From assembly GCF_005844455.1 (NCBI RefSeq), contig NZ_SPGF01000016.1:1-39295 (forward strand): a DNA stretch of 39,295 nt. The letters are read 5' to 3'. Position numbers and translations under genes: made by a program. The notes below the pieces were generated by a model. That model was not told the DNA's origin, made no database searches, and saw only the letters and a list, made by a program, of their open reading frames with translations. Source of the DNA: Streptococcus mitis. GTDB lineage: Bacteria; Bacillota; Bacilli; Lactobacillales; Streptococcaceae. Shown piece after piece: positions 15,350-23,378 of the stretch (the first letter of the stretch is position 1; each line of letters begins with the position of its first letter).

Positions 15350-17102
15350 ACGTATTACAGGAAAAGAGTGGGGGATGATTGTCCTTACGATTCTTTTCAC
15401 TTGTTTCTCGGTCTATCTCGAGTTAGAGGTACCGACCTACATTTCACAAATTACAGAGTTACTCGGAACGTCTGGAACGCAGTTGGGTGAACTCTGGTCA
15501 CCAGCTGCGAAGATGATTGGTTTGTCTTTATTGGCTTTCTTTTCATCTGTTATGGTTGGTTTCTTTACCGCTCGCGTTGCAGCATCCTATACAACCCATC
15601 TACGCACTGATGTATTTCATCAGGTTTTGGATTTTTCGCAGACAGAGATCAAACGTTTTTCAATCCCAAGTCTCTTGACTCGGACGACTAATGATATTAC
15701 CCAAATACAGATGCTCTTTACCATGGGCTTGCAAGTGGTTACTCGTGGGCCGATTATGGCTATCTGGGCCATTGGAAAAATCCTTGGAAAATCGGAATAC
15801 TGGCTCTGGGCGGTCGTTGTGGCTGTTATTGTCAATGTCTTGATGACCACCGTTCTCATGACTCTGGCCTTTCCAAAACAATCTGTCATCCAAAAATTGA
15901 CAGATAAGCTCAATAGCATCACTCGTGAAAGTTTGACTGGGATTCGAGTTGTTCGTGCATACAATGCGGAAGATTACCAAGATAAGAAATTTGAAGCAGC
16001 CAACGATGAGGTAACACGTCTTAATCTCTTTGTCAATCGATTGATGGCGATTATGAACCCAATCATGATGGCAATTTCCAGTGGACTAAGTTTAGCTATT
16101 TACTGGATTGGTGCCTATATCATCAACGACGCAAGTTTGACAGAACGTCTGCCACTCTTTAGTGATATGGTGGTCTTCATGTCCTATGCTATGCAGGTCG
16201 TGATGGGCTTCCTTCTCATGGGAGCACTATTTATCGTTCTTCCTCGTACCTTGGTTTCGGCAGGACGTATCAATCAAGTATTGGATCTGCATTCTTCTAT
16301 TGAAAATCCTAGTCATGCACAGACAGCGGACCCTTCAGTTCAAGGGCAAGTGGAATTTCGTGATGTGACTTTCCGCTACTCTAAAAACTCTGAAGCAGTC
16401 GTGGAACATGTCACTTTCAAAGCAGAAGCGGGTCAAACCGTAGCCTTCATCGGATCGACTGGATCAGGTAAGTCCACTCTAGTCAACCTCTTGCCACGTT
16501 TTTACGACGTTTCAGATGGAGAAATCCTAGTGGACGGAGTTAATGTGCAAGATTATGACTTGGAAGATTTGCGCAATAAGGTCGGCTATATTCCACAAAA
16601 AGCTGTACTCTTCTCTGGAGATGTCAAGGGGAACTTGAACTTTGGTAAGAGCAAAGAAACTCCTCTAAGCGAAGCTGCTATGTGGCAAGCTCTAGAATTG
16701 GCCCGGTCTAAAACCTTTATCGAGGATAAGGAAGCAGGACTTGCATCAGAAGTGGCTCAAGGCGGAACCAACTTCTCAGGAGGTCAAAGACAGCGTTTGG
16801 CCATTGCGCGTGCCTTGGCTCGTAAACCAGAGATTCTCATCTTTGATGACTCTTTCTCAGCCTTGGACTACAAGACAGATCGTGTCCTACGCCAAGAGCT
16901 AGCTGAGAAAACAAAATCCATGACCAAACTTATCGTAGCGCAGCGGATTTCTACCATTATGGATGCTGATCTGATCTTAGTCTTGGATCAAGGAAAAGTC
17001 GTGGGGCAAGGCACCCACAAGGAACTTCTAGCTACCAATGAAGTCTACCAAGAAATTGCCTACTCACAACTATCGAAGGAGGAATTGGAACATGGAAAAT
17101 AA
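15333..17102 (+). CDS. ABC exporter half-transporter, first subunit
   Basis: A 589-aa type IV ABC exporter: six membrane segments in residues about 15-320 and an ATPase domain from about 345. Walker A GSTGSGKST lies near 375-383, followed by FSGGQRQRLAIARAL and LIFDDSFSALD. The Walker B aspartates read DDSFSALD rather than DEATSALD, so the usual catalytic glutamate is aspartate: this is the degenerate site of a heterodimeric exporter, whose partner (next gene) has DEATSSVD. The pair is probably a drug or lipid exporter controlled by the MarR protein. It overlaps marR by 17 bases and the next gene by 11. Confidence 0.92.
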   Translation: MKKLAKRITGKEWGMIVLTILFTCFSVYLELEVPTYISQITELLGTSGTQLGELWSPAAKMIGLSLLAFFSSVMVGFFTARVAASYTTHLRTDVFHQVLDFSQTEIKRFSIPSLLTRTTNDITQIQMLFTMGLQVVTRGPIMAIWAIGKILGKSEYWLWAVVVAVIVNVLMTTVLMTLAFPKQSVIQKLTDKLNSITRESLTGIRVVRAYNAEDYQDKKFEAANDEVTRLNLFVNRLMAIMNPIMMAISSGLSLAIYWIGAYIINDASLTERLPLFSDMVVFMSYAMQVVMGFLLMGALFIVLPRTLVSAGRINQVLDLHSSIENPSHAQTADPSVQGQVEFRDVTFRYSKNSEAVVEHVTFKAEAGQTVAFIGSTGSGKSTLVNLLPRFYDVSDGEILVDGVNVQDYDLEDLRNKVGYIPQKAVLFSGDVKGNLNFGKSKETPLSEAAMWQALELARSKTFIEDKEAGLASEVAQGGTNFSGGQRQRLAIARALARKPEILIFDDSFSALDYKTDRVLRQELAEKTKSMTKLIVAQRISTIMDADLILVLDQGKVVGQGTHKELLATNEVYQEIAYSQLSKEELEHGK

Positions 17103-18852
17103 GAAAATGTCTTTTTGGAAATATTATAAACCTTTTCTAGCAGGTCTCCAACTTCCCCTACTAGTAGCGGTTGTAGCAGCTGTATGTTCAAGCATCATCA
17201 CTGTTTATGGACCAACCAAGATTAAAGAAATTACCAACTTGATTTCAGATGGTTTGATGACGGGAATTGACCTAGAGGCTGTTTCAAGTATTGCTAGCTT
17301 TTTAGTGATTCTCTATGTACTTGGTGCTATCCTTAACTATACACAGGCCTATATCTTTTCAACAAGTATCCAACATTTTTCAAAGCGCTTGCGGACGGCA
17401 ATCGCTAAAAAGATCAATCGTTTACCCCTTGGCTATTTTGACCGTCATTCGCAAGGGGACACTCTATCTCGTGTGACTAATGATGTGGATACAGCAGCGC
17501 AATCTCTCAACCAAAGTCTAGGGACAGTTCTTTCAGCTAGTTTCTTGTTGATTGCTGTCTTGGTGACCATGTTTGGGATGAACTGGATTTTGGCATTGGT
17601 AACCGTTGTATCAACCCTTGTTGGTTTTGCGGCAGTTTCCGTAATTATGGCTAAGTCACAAGGGTACTTTAGAGCTCAGCAAAACAACTTGGCGGCTGTC
17701 AATGGTTACGTAGAAGAAATGTATTCGGGACACAATGTTGTAACTAGCTACAACGCAGTAGACACCTCCAAAGCGAGATTTGCAGGTTTAAACCAAAACT
17801 TGCACGACAGCATCTGGAAATCTCAGTTTATCTCTGGTATCATGATGCCAGCCATGTTCTTTGTTGGGAATTTTAGCTATGTTTTGGTCATCATCGTTGG
17901 TGCCGCGCTAGCGTTAGAAGGGCATATCACTATCGGGGTTATTGTAGCCTTTATGGTTTACGTACGGACCTTCTCCCAACCCCTGTCACAGATTGCCCAA
18001 GGGATTACCAGCTTACAACAAGCGAGTGCAGCCATGGGACGTGTCTTTGAATTTCTAGGTGAAGCTGAGATGCAGGATGAATCCCATAAGGAAAAACAAT
18101 TGACTGGCATGAGAGGGGAAGTGGTCTTTGATCATGTGTCCTTTGGCTATACACCAGAACGCACCATCATCCATGACTTTTCTACGATAGCTCATGCAGG
18201 TCAAAAGGTCGCAATCGTTGGACCGACTGGAGCTGGTAAGACAACCATTGTCAATCTTTTGATGAAGTTCTATGAGATAGATAAGGGAAGTATCCGCATT
18301 GATGGTGTGGATACCAAGGATATGAAGCGTTCGGAAGTACACGATGCCTTTTCAATGGTCTTGCAAGATACTTGGCTCTTTGAAGGAACCATTCGAGAAA
18401 ATCTCATCTACAATCAAACGGGCATCAGCGATGAGCGGATGATGGAAGCCAGCAAGGCTGTAGGGATTCACCACTTTATTATGACCCTACCAGATGGTTA
18501 CGATACCGTCTTGGACGATACAGTGACCTTGTCTGTCGGACAAAAACAACTCTTGACTATTGCTCGTGCTTTGCTGAAAGATGCGCCACTCCTAATTTTG
18601 GATGAGGCAACCTCTTCGGTTGATACCCGTACAGAGGAATTGATCCAGAAAGCCATGGACCGTTTGATGGAGGGGCGAACTTCCTTTGTCATTGCCCACC
18701 GCTTGTCAACTATTCGTAATGCTGACTTGATTCTTGTCATGAAAGATGGCAATATCATCGAACAAGCTAACCATGAGGAGCTGATGGCGCAAGGTGGCTT
18801 CTACGCCGACTTGTACAATAGTCAATTTACAGAATATGAAGCAGAAGAATAA
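17092..18852 (+). CDS. ABC exporter half-transporter, second subunit
   Basis: A 586-aa half-transporter starting at MENKKMSFWKYYKPF (17092), with AAGGAGG nine bases upstream inside the preceding gene; an upstream in-frame ATG at 17038 is unlikely. Six membrane segments (about 20-320) are followed by an ATPase domain with Walker A GPTGAGKTT (near 380-388) and Walker B LLILDEATSSVD with the catalytic glutamate. The signature reads LSVGQKQLL in place of LSGGQ, again typical of heterodimeric exporters where one site is degenerate: here the altered signature completes the partner's inactive site. Stop is followed by a terminator. Confidence 0.92.
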   Translation: MENKKMSFWKYYKPFLAGLQLPLLVAVVAAVCSSIITVYGPTKIKEITNLISDGLMTGIDLEAVSSIASFLVILYVLGAILNYTQAYIFSTSIQHFSKRLRTAIAKKINRLPLGYFDRHSQGDTLSRVTNDVDTAAQSLNQSLGTVLSASFLLIAVLVTMFGMNWILALVTVVSTLVGFAAVSVIMAKSQGYFRAQQNNLAAVNGYVEEMYSGHNVVTSYNAVDTSKARFAGLNQNLHDSIWKSQFISGIMMPAMFFVGNFSYVLVIIVGAALALEGHITIGVIVAFMVYVRTFSQPLSQIAQGITSLQQASAAMGRVFEFLGEAEMQDESHKEKQLTGMRGEVVFDHVSFGYTPERTIIHDFSTIAHAGQKVAIVGPTGAGKTTIVNLLMKFYEIDKGSIRIDGVDTKDMKRSEVHDAFSMVLQDTWLFEGTIRENLIYNQTGISDERMMEASKAVGIHHFIMTLPDGYDTVLDDTVTLSVGQKQLLTIARALLKDAPLLILDEATSSVDTRTEELIQKAMDRLMEGRTSFVIAHRLSTIRNADLILVMKDGNIIEQANHEELMAQGGFYADLYNSQFTEYEAEE

Positions 18853-18856
18853 ACCC

Positions 18857-18882
18857 AAAGAAGGCTTGACGGCCTTCTTTTT
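18857..18882 (+). terminator. Terminator of the marR-ABC operon
   Basis: AAAGAAGGC (18857-18865) and GCCTTCTTT (18872-18880) form a 9-bp perfect stem with a 6-base loop and T tail, a few bases after the stop codon. Confidence 0.85.
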
Positions 18883-18949
18883 CTGCACTATACTAGAAGA
18901 TAAACGTCTCACCGGTAGACAAAAACAAGGTAATGAATGAGAAGTATAA

Positions 18950-19465
18950 ATGAAAAATTATCAAGAATGGTATCGAAATATCAACTCTAGACTCACCAAC
19001 CATCCCACCCTTTTATTTCTATTGCGCAGTTTCAATCGTTTGATGACAGTTGCCATGCCCTTGGTCTATCTGATTTTGCTAGTCACCACTTACCTGCAAC
19101 TAGGACTTGGTCAGCAGGTTGGAGTTTATGTGCTTATTCCTGCGTCAGGTTTTGTGATTTTGTCCTTTCTCCGTAAGAAAATCAATGCTCCTAGGCCTTA
19201 TGAAGTTTGGGAAATTGTCCCACTACTAGACAGAGATAGTCCCGGTCAGTCTATGCCCAGTCGTCATGTCTTTTCAGCAACCATTATTTCCATGGCTTAC
19301 TTTCATGCTAGTCTAGCTGTAGGGGTTATCTTGTTGCTCTTGTCAGCCATCCTAGGTCTAGTGAGAGTCTTAGGGGGAGTGCATTATCCCAAGGATGTAG
19401 TGGTTGGTTATATTTGTGGTCTTGTGTGGGGTGTGCTTTTCTTTTTATTTCGACCTGTAAGTTAA
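18950..19465 (+). CDS. PAP2-family membrane phosphatase
   Basis: A 171-aa membrane protein with about five membrane segments and the three PAP2 motifs: K..INAPRP (about 76-83), PSRH (103-106) and RVLGGVHYPKDV (139-150), whose histidines and arginines form the active site. The family removes phosphate from undecaprenyl pyrophosphate, phosphatidic acid or phosphatidylglycerol phosphate; which is used here is not clear. Undecaprenyl-pyrophosphate recycling is plausible and would overlap with UppP elsewhere in the window. GAGAAG lies upstream of ATG. Confidence 0.9.
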   Translation: MKNYQEWYRNINSRLTNHPTLLFLLRSFNRLMTVAMPLVYLILLVTTYLQLGLGQQVGVYVLIPASGFVILSFLRKKINAPRPYEVWEIVPLLDRDSPGQSMPSRHVFSATIISMAYFHASLAVGVILLLLSAILGLVRVLGGVHYPKDVVVGYICGLVWGVLFFLFRPVS

Positions 19466-19476
19466 GGCGGTCCTAG

Positions 19477-19505
19477 AACCACTTACGTGGCTAAAGTAAC
19501 CACTT
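19477..19505. promoter_or_regulatory. Candidate LytTR-type direct-repeat operator
   Basis: AACCACTT occurs at 19477-19484 and again at 19498-19505, exactly 21 bp apart, ending 12 bp before the -35 of the LytTR gene. LytTR regulators such as ComE and HdrR bind direct repeats of about 9 bp with this two-turn spacing just upstream of -35. An overlapping weak hairpin (ACGTGG...CCAC) could alternatively be part of a terminator for the PAP2 gene. Confidence 0.55.
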
Positions 19506-19517
19506 GCTTTTTTGCTC

Positions 19518-19546
19518 TTGTTTTCTTATTTTAGCTTTGATATAGT
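19518..19546 (+). promoter_or_regulatory. Promoter of the LytTR-LiaF-like pair
   Basis: -35 TTGTTT (19518-19523), 17-bp spacer, -10 TATAGT (19541-19546). AAAGGAG precedes the start codon of the LytTR gene. Confidence 0.6.
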
Positions 19547-19566
19547 AGAGCCAGAAAGGAGATGGA

Positions 19567-20013
19567 ATGAAGTTACGAATCGAAATTGATAGCAATTTAG
19601 AGGAAACTGAAATTGTCATCAAGGCAGCGACTTTGACAGATGAGATTGCGGATTTACAGCGACTCTTGCAAGAGTCCAAGTCTCCTAGGTTGATTTTTTA
19701 CAAGGGGACGGGTGAATATTATCTGGATTTGTCGGAAATCCTCTTCTTTGAAACAGAGGGGAACAAGATTTATGCCCATACCCATAAAGATGCCTACGAA
19801 GTTCGGCTTAAACTCTATGAGTTGGAGTATATCCTTCCTCGTTATTTTAGTCGGGTATCCAAGTCAACTATCGCAAATATCCGTCAGGTTTATTCGGTGG
19901 ACAAGTCCTTTTCAGGAACGAGCACCATTTCCTTTTATCAGACCCACAAGGAGGTTCATGTCTCGCGGCATTACCAATCCCTCCTAAAAGAAAATCTAAG
20001 AAACATGAGGTAA
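19567..20013 (+). CDS. LytTR-domain DNA-binding regulator
   Basis: A 148-aa protein whose C-terminal 100 residues form a LytTR DNA-binding domain: EYYLDLSEILFFETEGNKIYAHT (key parts DLSEILFFE and NKIYAH), YELEYILPRYFSRVSKSTIANI (key part FSRVSKSTIANI) and ending KEVHVSRHYQSLLKENL. There is no receiver domain, so it is not a two-component response regulator. It is followed after 4 bases by a membrane protein gene. This resembles LytTR regulatory systems (HdrR-HdrM, BrsR-BrsM of S. mutans), where a membrane partner inhibits the regulator. A 21-bp-spaced direct repeat upstream suggests autoregulation. Confidence 0.88.
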   Translation: MKLRIEIDSNLEETEIVIKAATLTDEIADLQRLLQESKSPRLIFYKGTGEYYLDLSEILFFETEGNKIYAHTHKDAYEVRLKLYELEYILPRYFSRVSKSTIANIRQVYSVDKSFSGTSTISFYQTHKEVHVSRHYQSLLKENLRNMR

Positions 20014-20017
20014 GAAC

Positions 20018-20692
20018 ATGAAAAAGAAAGCATTTGGTATTGTGTTGCTAGTTTTAGCAGCTTTGATATTATTACAAGGAAATTTTGGAATCCCTTCTCT
20101 TGGAGGGCAAATTTGGTCCTTGATTGGTATTGCTTTTTTTGCCTACCAATCAGTTGGAGCTTTGTTGCGTCGCCACTTAACTTCAGCCTCTTTTACAGCT
20201 TTAGTAGCCTTAATGATTGCTAACCACTTTTATGATATTTTACCGATTTCAAATCAGTCATTGTTCTGGGCTAGTATTTTAATCGTAATGGGTGTCAGCG
20301 CACTCACTCATTCTAACAGAACTTGGAATGGGAAAAAATGGTGGTATGATGGTGAAAAGACCATTCTCACAGATAAGGAAGTCGCTTTTGGGACTGGGAC
20401 TTTCTACAAGCAAAACCAAGAATTGGTAGAAGACCAAGTAGAAGTTGGTTTTGGTAATGCTAAGATATATTATGACAATGCAGAGATTTTAGGAGATACT
20501 GCAACCCTGAAAGTAGAAGTTGGTTTTGGCAATGCAGTTATCTATGTTCCCCAACATTGGCGAGTGGATTTGAAGGTGGAAACTTTCTGTGGTGTAGCCA
20601 AGGCAGATACTTCTCTAGCTCCAACCAGTAAAACTTTGATTATCCGTGGAGATGTGGCTTTTGGGAAGTTGGGAATTGTCTACGTTAAATAA
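20018..20692 (+). CDS. LiaF-like membrane protein, putative partner of the LytTR regulator
   Basis: A 224-aa protein with about four membrane segments in residues 5-100 and a C-terminal soluble domain with LiaF-like (DUF2154) repeats: VGFGNAKIYYDNAEI, VEVGFGNAVIYVP and DVAFGKLGIVYVK. LiaF-type domains sense envelope stress in Firmicutes. Coupling to the LytTR gene (4-base gap, AGGTAAG before ATG) suggests that it controls that regulator. The direction of control (inhibitor or activator) is not visible. Confidence 0.8.
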   Translation: MKKKAFGIVLLVLAALILLQGNFGIPSLGGQIWSLIGIAFFAYQSVGALLRRHLTSASFTALVALMIANHFYDILPISNQSLFWASILIVMGVSALTHSNRTWNGKKWWYDGEKTILTDKEVAFGTGTFYKQNQELVEDQVEVGFGNAKIYYDNAEILGDTATLKVEVGFGNAVIYVPQHWRVDLKVETFCGVAKADTSLAPTSKTLIIRGDVAFGKLGIVYVK

Positions 20693-20710
20693 AAAAATCT
20701 TCCAATTCTC

Positions 20711-20739
20711 TTGCAAAATAGAAGAAAGTGTGATAACAT
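20711..20739 (+). promoter_or_regulatory. rpmB promoter
   Basis: -35 TTGCAA (20711-20716), 17-bp spacer, -10 TAACAT (20734-20739). It starts a leader of about 52 bases. Confidence 0.6.
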
Positions 20740-20744
20740 AGTAC

Positions 20745-20784
20745 GGTATGTGGTGCTAGCACATCCGCTATATTAGATCTAATA
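20745..20784 (+). promoter_or_regulatory. Structured 5' leader of rpmB with two palindromes
   Basis: The leader contains GTGCTAGCAC (20753-20762) within a longer imperfect dyad, and TATTAGATCTAATA (20771-20784), which ends inside the ribosome-binding site AGGAGG. Folding of the second palindrome would hide the ribosome-binding site. This could be an autoregulatory ribosomal-protein leader, but such palindromes may also pair between strands as a protein operator. Confidence 0.45.
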
Positions 20785-20797
20785 GGAGGAAAACACA

Positions 20798-20986
20798 ATG
20801 GCTAAAGTATGTTACTTTACAGGTCGTAAGACTGTATCAGGAAACAACCGTTCACACGCGATGAACCAAACAAAACGTGTCGTAAAACCAAACCTTCAAA
20901 AAGTTACTGTTCTTATCGATGGTAAACCTAAAAAAGTTTGGGCTTCAGCTCGTGCTTTGAAATCAGGTAAAGTTGAACGCGTTTAA
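20798..20986 (+). CDS. rpmB: 50S ribosomal protein L28
   Basis: A 62-aa, very basic protein with the L28 pattern: [20 protein letters not shown] at the start, [16 protein letters not shown] in the middle and [18 protein letters not shown] at the end. Length and sequence are those of streptococcal L28, which lacks the zinc-binding cysteine pairs of some homologues. AGGAGG precedes ATG and a terminator follows. Confidence 0.97.
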   Translation: MAKVCYFTGRKTVSGNNRSHAMNQTKRVVKPNLQKVTVLIDGKPKKVWASARALKSGKVERV

Positions 20987-20996
20987 TAATAAAAGT

Positions 20997-21020
20997 AAAG
21001 GAGACCTTAGGGTCTTTTTT
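20997..21020 (+). terminator. rpmB terminator
   Basis: Stem AGACC/GGTCT (21002-21006 and 21011-21015), extended by A and T flanks, followed by T6. Short but well placed directly behind the gene. Confidence 0.65.
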
Positions 21021-21085
21021 CTTTTACTGTAGGTATAAAATCATTTGAAAAATAGAGTAAATATCCGCTGATACAGTATTCTGCT

Positions 21086-21114
21086 TTTACACTTGGGCTG
21101 AAATATGATAAAAT
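21086..21114 (+). promoter_or_regulatory. Promoter of the asp23-fakA operon
   Basis: -35 TTTACA (21086-21091), 17-bp spacer, -10 TAAAAT (21109-21114). Confidence 0.6.
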
Positions 21115-21142
21115 AGAGTATCAACTAGTTGAGGTAAAAAAG

Positions 21143-21508
21143 ATGACTGTAAAAATTAATACAAAAGATGGTCAAATCGAACTAACAGATGAAGTGATTG
21201 CAACCGTCGTAGGTGGAGCAGCAACTGAGATTTTTGGTGTGGTCGGTATGGCTAGTAAAAATGCCCTCAAAGATAATTTCCAAGCCCTTCTAGGTAAGGA
21301 AAATTATTCCAAAGGTGTCGTCGTAAAGGCGGCCGAAGATGGCAGTATTGCAGTTGATGTATATACCGTGTTGAGCTACGGAACAAAGATTAGCGAAGTG
21401 TCAAAAAACATTCAAGAGCGTGTTCGTTTTAGTTTGGAAAACCAACTTGGAATTACTGCTCAGACTGTAAATGTCTACATTCAAAATATCAAAGTTGTAG
21501 GAGAATAA
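21143..21508 (+). CDS. Asp23/Gls24-family protein
   Basis: A 121-aa Asp23/Gls24-family protein (YloU-like), usual length. Typical features are VIATVVGGAATEIFGVVGMAS (key part GGAATEIFGVVGM) near residues 24-36, a central IAVDVYTVLSYGTKI strand and VNVYIQNIKVV at the end. It is always paired with fakA in Firmicutes as here (2-base gap), suggesting a link with envelope lipid metabolism, but its own activity is unknown. Confidence 0.93.
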   Translation: MTVKINTKDGQIELTDEVIATVVGGAATEIFGVVGMASKNALKDNFQALLGKENYSKGVVVKAAEDGSIAVDVYTVLSYGTKISEVSKNIQERVRFSLENQLGITAQTVNVYIQNIKVVGE

Positions 21509-21510
21509 CC

Positions 21511-23178
21511 GTGTCAAAAATTACTACTAGCTTATTTCAAGAAATGGTGCAGGCTGCATCAACTCGCTTGAATAAGCAAGCTGAATATGTCAATTCATTA
21601 AACGTCTTCCCAGTTCCAGATGGAGATACTGGTACAAATATGGGAATGACCATTGAAAATGGTGCTAAGGAAGTTGCAGACAAGCCAGCTTCTACTGTTG
21701 GAGAGGTAGCGAGCATTCTTGCTAAAGGACTTTTGATGGGCGCGCGTGGGAACTCAGGAGTTATTACATCTCAGCTTTTCCGTGGATTTTCACAAGCCAT
21801 CAAGGATAAAGACGAGTTAACAGGTCAAGATTTGGCTCTTGCCTTCCAATCAGGTGTGGAAGTTGCCTATAAGGCCGTTATGAAACCAGTTGAAGGAACG
21901 ATTTTGACAGTTTCTCGTGGGGCTGCTATCGGTGCTAAGAAGAAGGCTGAGCAAACAGATGACGCTGTTGAAGTCATGCGCGCAGCCTTGGAAGGTGCTA
22001 AAACAGCTCTAGCTAAAACACCAGACATGCTTCCAGTATTGAAGGAAGTTGGTGTTGTGGACTCAGGTGGTCAAGGATTGGTCTTCATCTACGAAGGTTT
22101 CCTTTCAGCCCTTACTGGCGAATATATTGCATCTGAGGACTTTGTAGCGACTCCTGCCAACATGAGTGAAATGATCAATGCGGAGCATCATAAGTCTGTA
22201 GCTGGTCACGTAGCGACTGAGGACATCACATTTGGTTATTGTACTGAAATCATGGTAGCTCTTAAGCAAGGTCCAACCTATGACAAAGACTTTGACTACG
22301 ACGAATTCCGTAACTACTTGAATGAACTTGGGGATTCTCTCCTCGTTGTCAATGATGATGAAATTGTCAAAGTCCATGTCCATACAGAAGATCCAGGTCT
22401 TGTTATGCAAGAAGGTCTCAAATATGGTAGCTTGGTCAAGGTAAAAGTTGACAATATGCGTAACCAACACGAGGCACAGGTTGAGAAAGAAGCTGCTCAA
22501 GTTAGCAAGCCTGCTGAAGAAAAAGAGTATGCTTTGATTGCTGTGGTGGCTGGTAAAGGTCTAGCAGATATCTTCCATTCTCAAGGTGTGGATTATGTTA
22601 TCGAAGGCGGTCAAACTATGAACCCTTCAACAGAAGACTTTATCAAGGCTGTTGAACAGGTCAACGCTCGTAACATCATCTTCTTGCCAAACAACAAGAA
22701 CATCTTCATGGCAGCTCAATCTGCAGCAGAAGTTTTGGAGCAACCAGCAGTAGTGGTAGAAGCTCGTACTCTTCCTCAAGGTTTGACAAGTCTTCTTGCC
22801 TTTGATCCAAGTAAGTCCATCGAAGAAAACCAAGAGCGTATGACAGCTGCTCTTAGCGATGTCGTTAGCGGAAGCGTCACAACAGCTGTGCGTGATACAA
22901 CGATTGATGGTTTAGAAATCCATGAAAATGATAATCTAGGTATGGTGGATGGGAAAATCCTTGTGTCAAACCCTGACATGCACCAAACCTTGACTGAAAC
23001 CTTGAAACATATGTTGGATGAAGATAGTGAAATCGTAACCTTCTATATCGGTGAAGACGGGAGCGAAGAACTTGCCAATGAAATTGCTCAAGAAATCGCA
23101 GAAGAATTCGAAGACGTTGAAGTTGAGATTCACCAAGGTCAACAACCAGTTTACCCATACCTATTTAGTGTGGAATAA
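21511..23178 (+). CDS. fakA: DAK2-domain fatty acid kinase catalytic subunit FakA
   Basis: A 555-aa protein starting with GTG, with TAGGAG upstream overlapping the end of the Asp23-like gene. The N-terminal DhaL/DAK2 domain (about 1-200) carries PDGDTGTNM (36-44), whose aspartates bind Mg-ATP, and GARGNSGVI (about 78-86). The C-terminal half (about 220-555) contains the FakA middle and C-terminal domains. FakA phosphorylates fatty acids bound to FakB so that exogenous fatty acids enter phospholipid synthesis. No fakB lies in the window. The acidic region before the end (EIAQEIAEEFEDVEVE) is normal for the family. Confidence 0.92.
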   Translation: MSKITTSLFQEMVQAASTRLNKQAEYVNSLNVFPVPDGDTGTNMGMTIENGAKEVADKPASTVGEVASILAKGLLMGARGNSGVITSQLFRGFSQAIKDKDELTGQDLALAFQSGVEVAYKAVMKPVEGTILTVSRGAAIGAKKKAEQTDDAVEVMRAALEGAKTALAKTPDMLPVLKEVGVVDSGGQGLVFIYEGFLSALTGEYIASEDFVATPANMSEMINAEHHKSVAGHVATEDITFGYCTEIMVALKQGPTYDKDFDYDEFRNYLNELGDSLLVVNDDEIVKVHVHTEDPGLVMQEGLKYGSLVKVKVDNMRNQHEAQVEKEAAQVSKPAEEKEYALIAVVAGKGLADIFHSQGVDYVIEGGQTMNPSTEDFIKAVEQVNARNIIFLPNNKNIFMAAQSAAEVLEQPAVVVEARTLPQGLTSLLAFDPSKSIEENQERMTAALSDVVSGSVTTAVRDTTIDGLEIHENDNLGMVDGKILVSNPDMHQTLTETLKHMLDEDSEIVTFYIGEDGSEELANEIAQEIAEEFEDVEVEIHQGQQPVYPYLFSVE

Positions 23179-23186
23179 GATTAATG

Positions 23187-23212
23187 AAGGACTGAGAAAT
23201 CAGTTCTTTTTT
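23187..23212 (+). terminator. fakA terminator
   Basis: AAGGACTGA and TCAGTTCTT form a 9-bp stem (one G-U pair) around GAAA, a stable tetraloop, followed by T-rich sequence. Confidence 0.75.
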
Positions 23213-23285
23213 CTTTTTCGAATAATGAAATCGGTATCTTTTTAATAAAAACAAAAATAACATTCATAAATAAACGTTAAAATAG

Positions 23286-23300
23286 AAAATTCAGAAAATT
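23286..23300. promoter_or_regulatory. CodY-box-like operator upstream of ilvB
   Basis: AAAATTCAGAAAATT matches the CodY consensus AATTTTCWGAAAATT at 13 of 15 positions. It ends 12 bp upstream of the ilvB -35. CodY senses branched-chain amino acids and represses ilv genes in streptococci, so this is the expected control. Confidence 0.7.
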
Positions 23301-23312
23301 TCTTCTTTTGTC

Positions 23313-23340
23313 TTGAAAAATCTTGAAAAAATGGTATGAT
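23313..23340 (+). promoter_or_regulatory. ilvB promoter
   Basis: -35 TTGAAA (23313-23318), 16-bp spacer, extended -10 TGGTATGAT (TATGAT at 23335-23340). A second TTGAAA lies inside the spacer. The short leader has no T-box-like size, so control is probably at initiation. Confidence 0.65.
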
Positions 23341-23378
23341 AGTAACAAGTTATTTTTAAGTGAAGAGAAAGGGGAACA

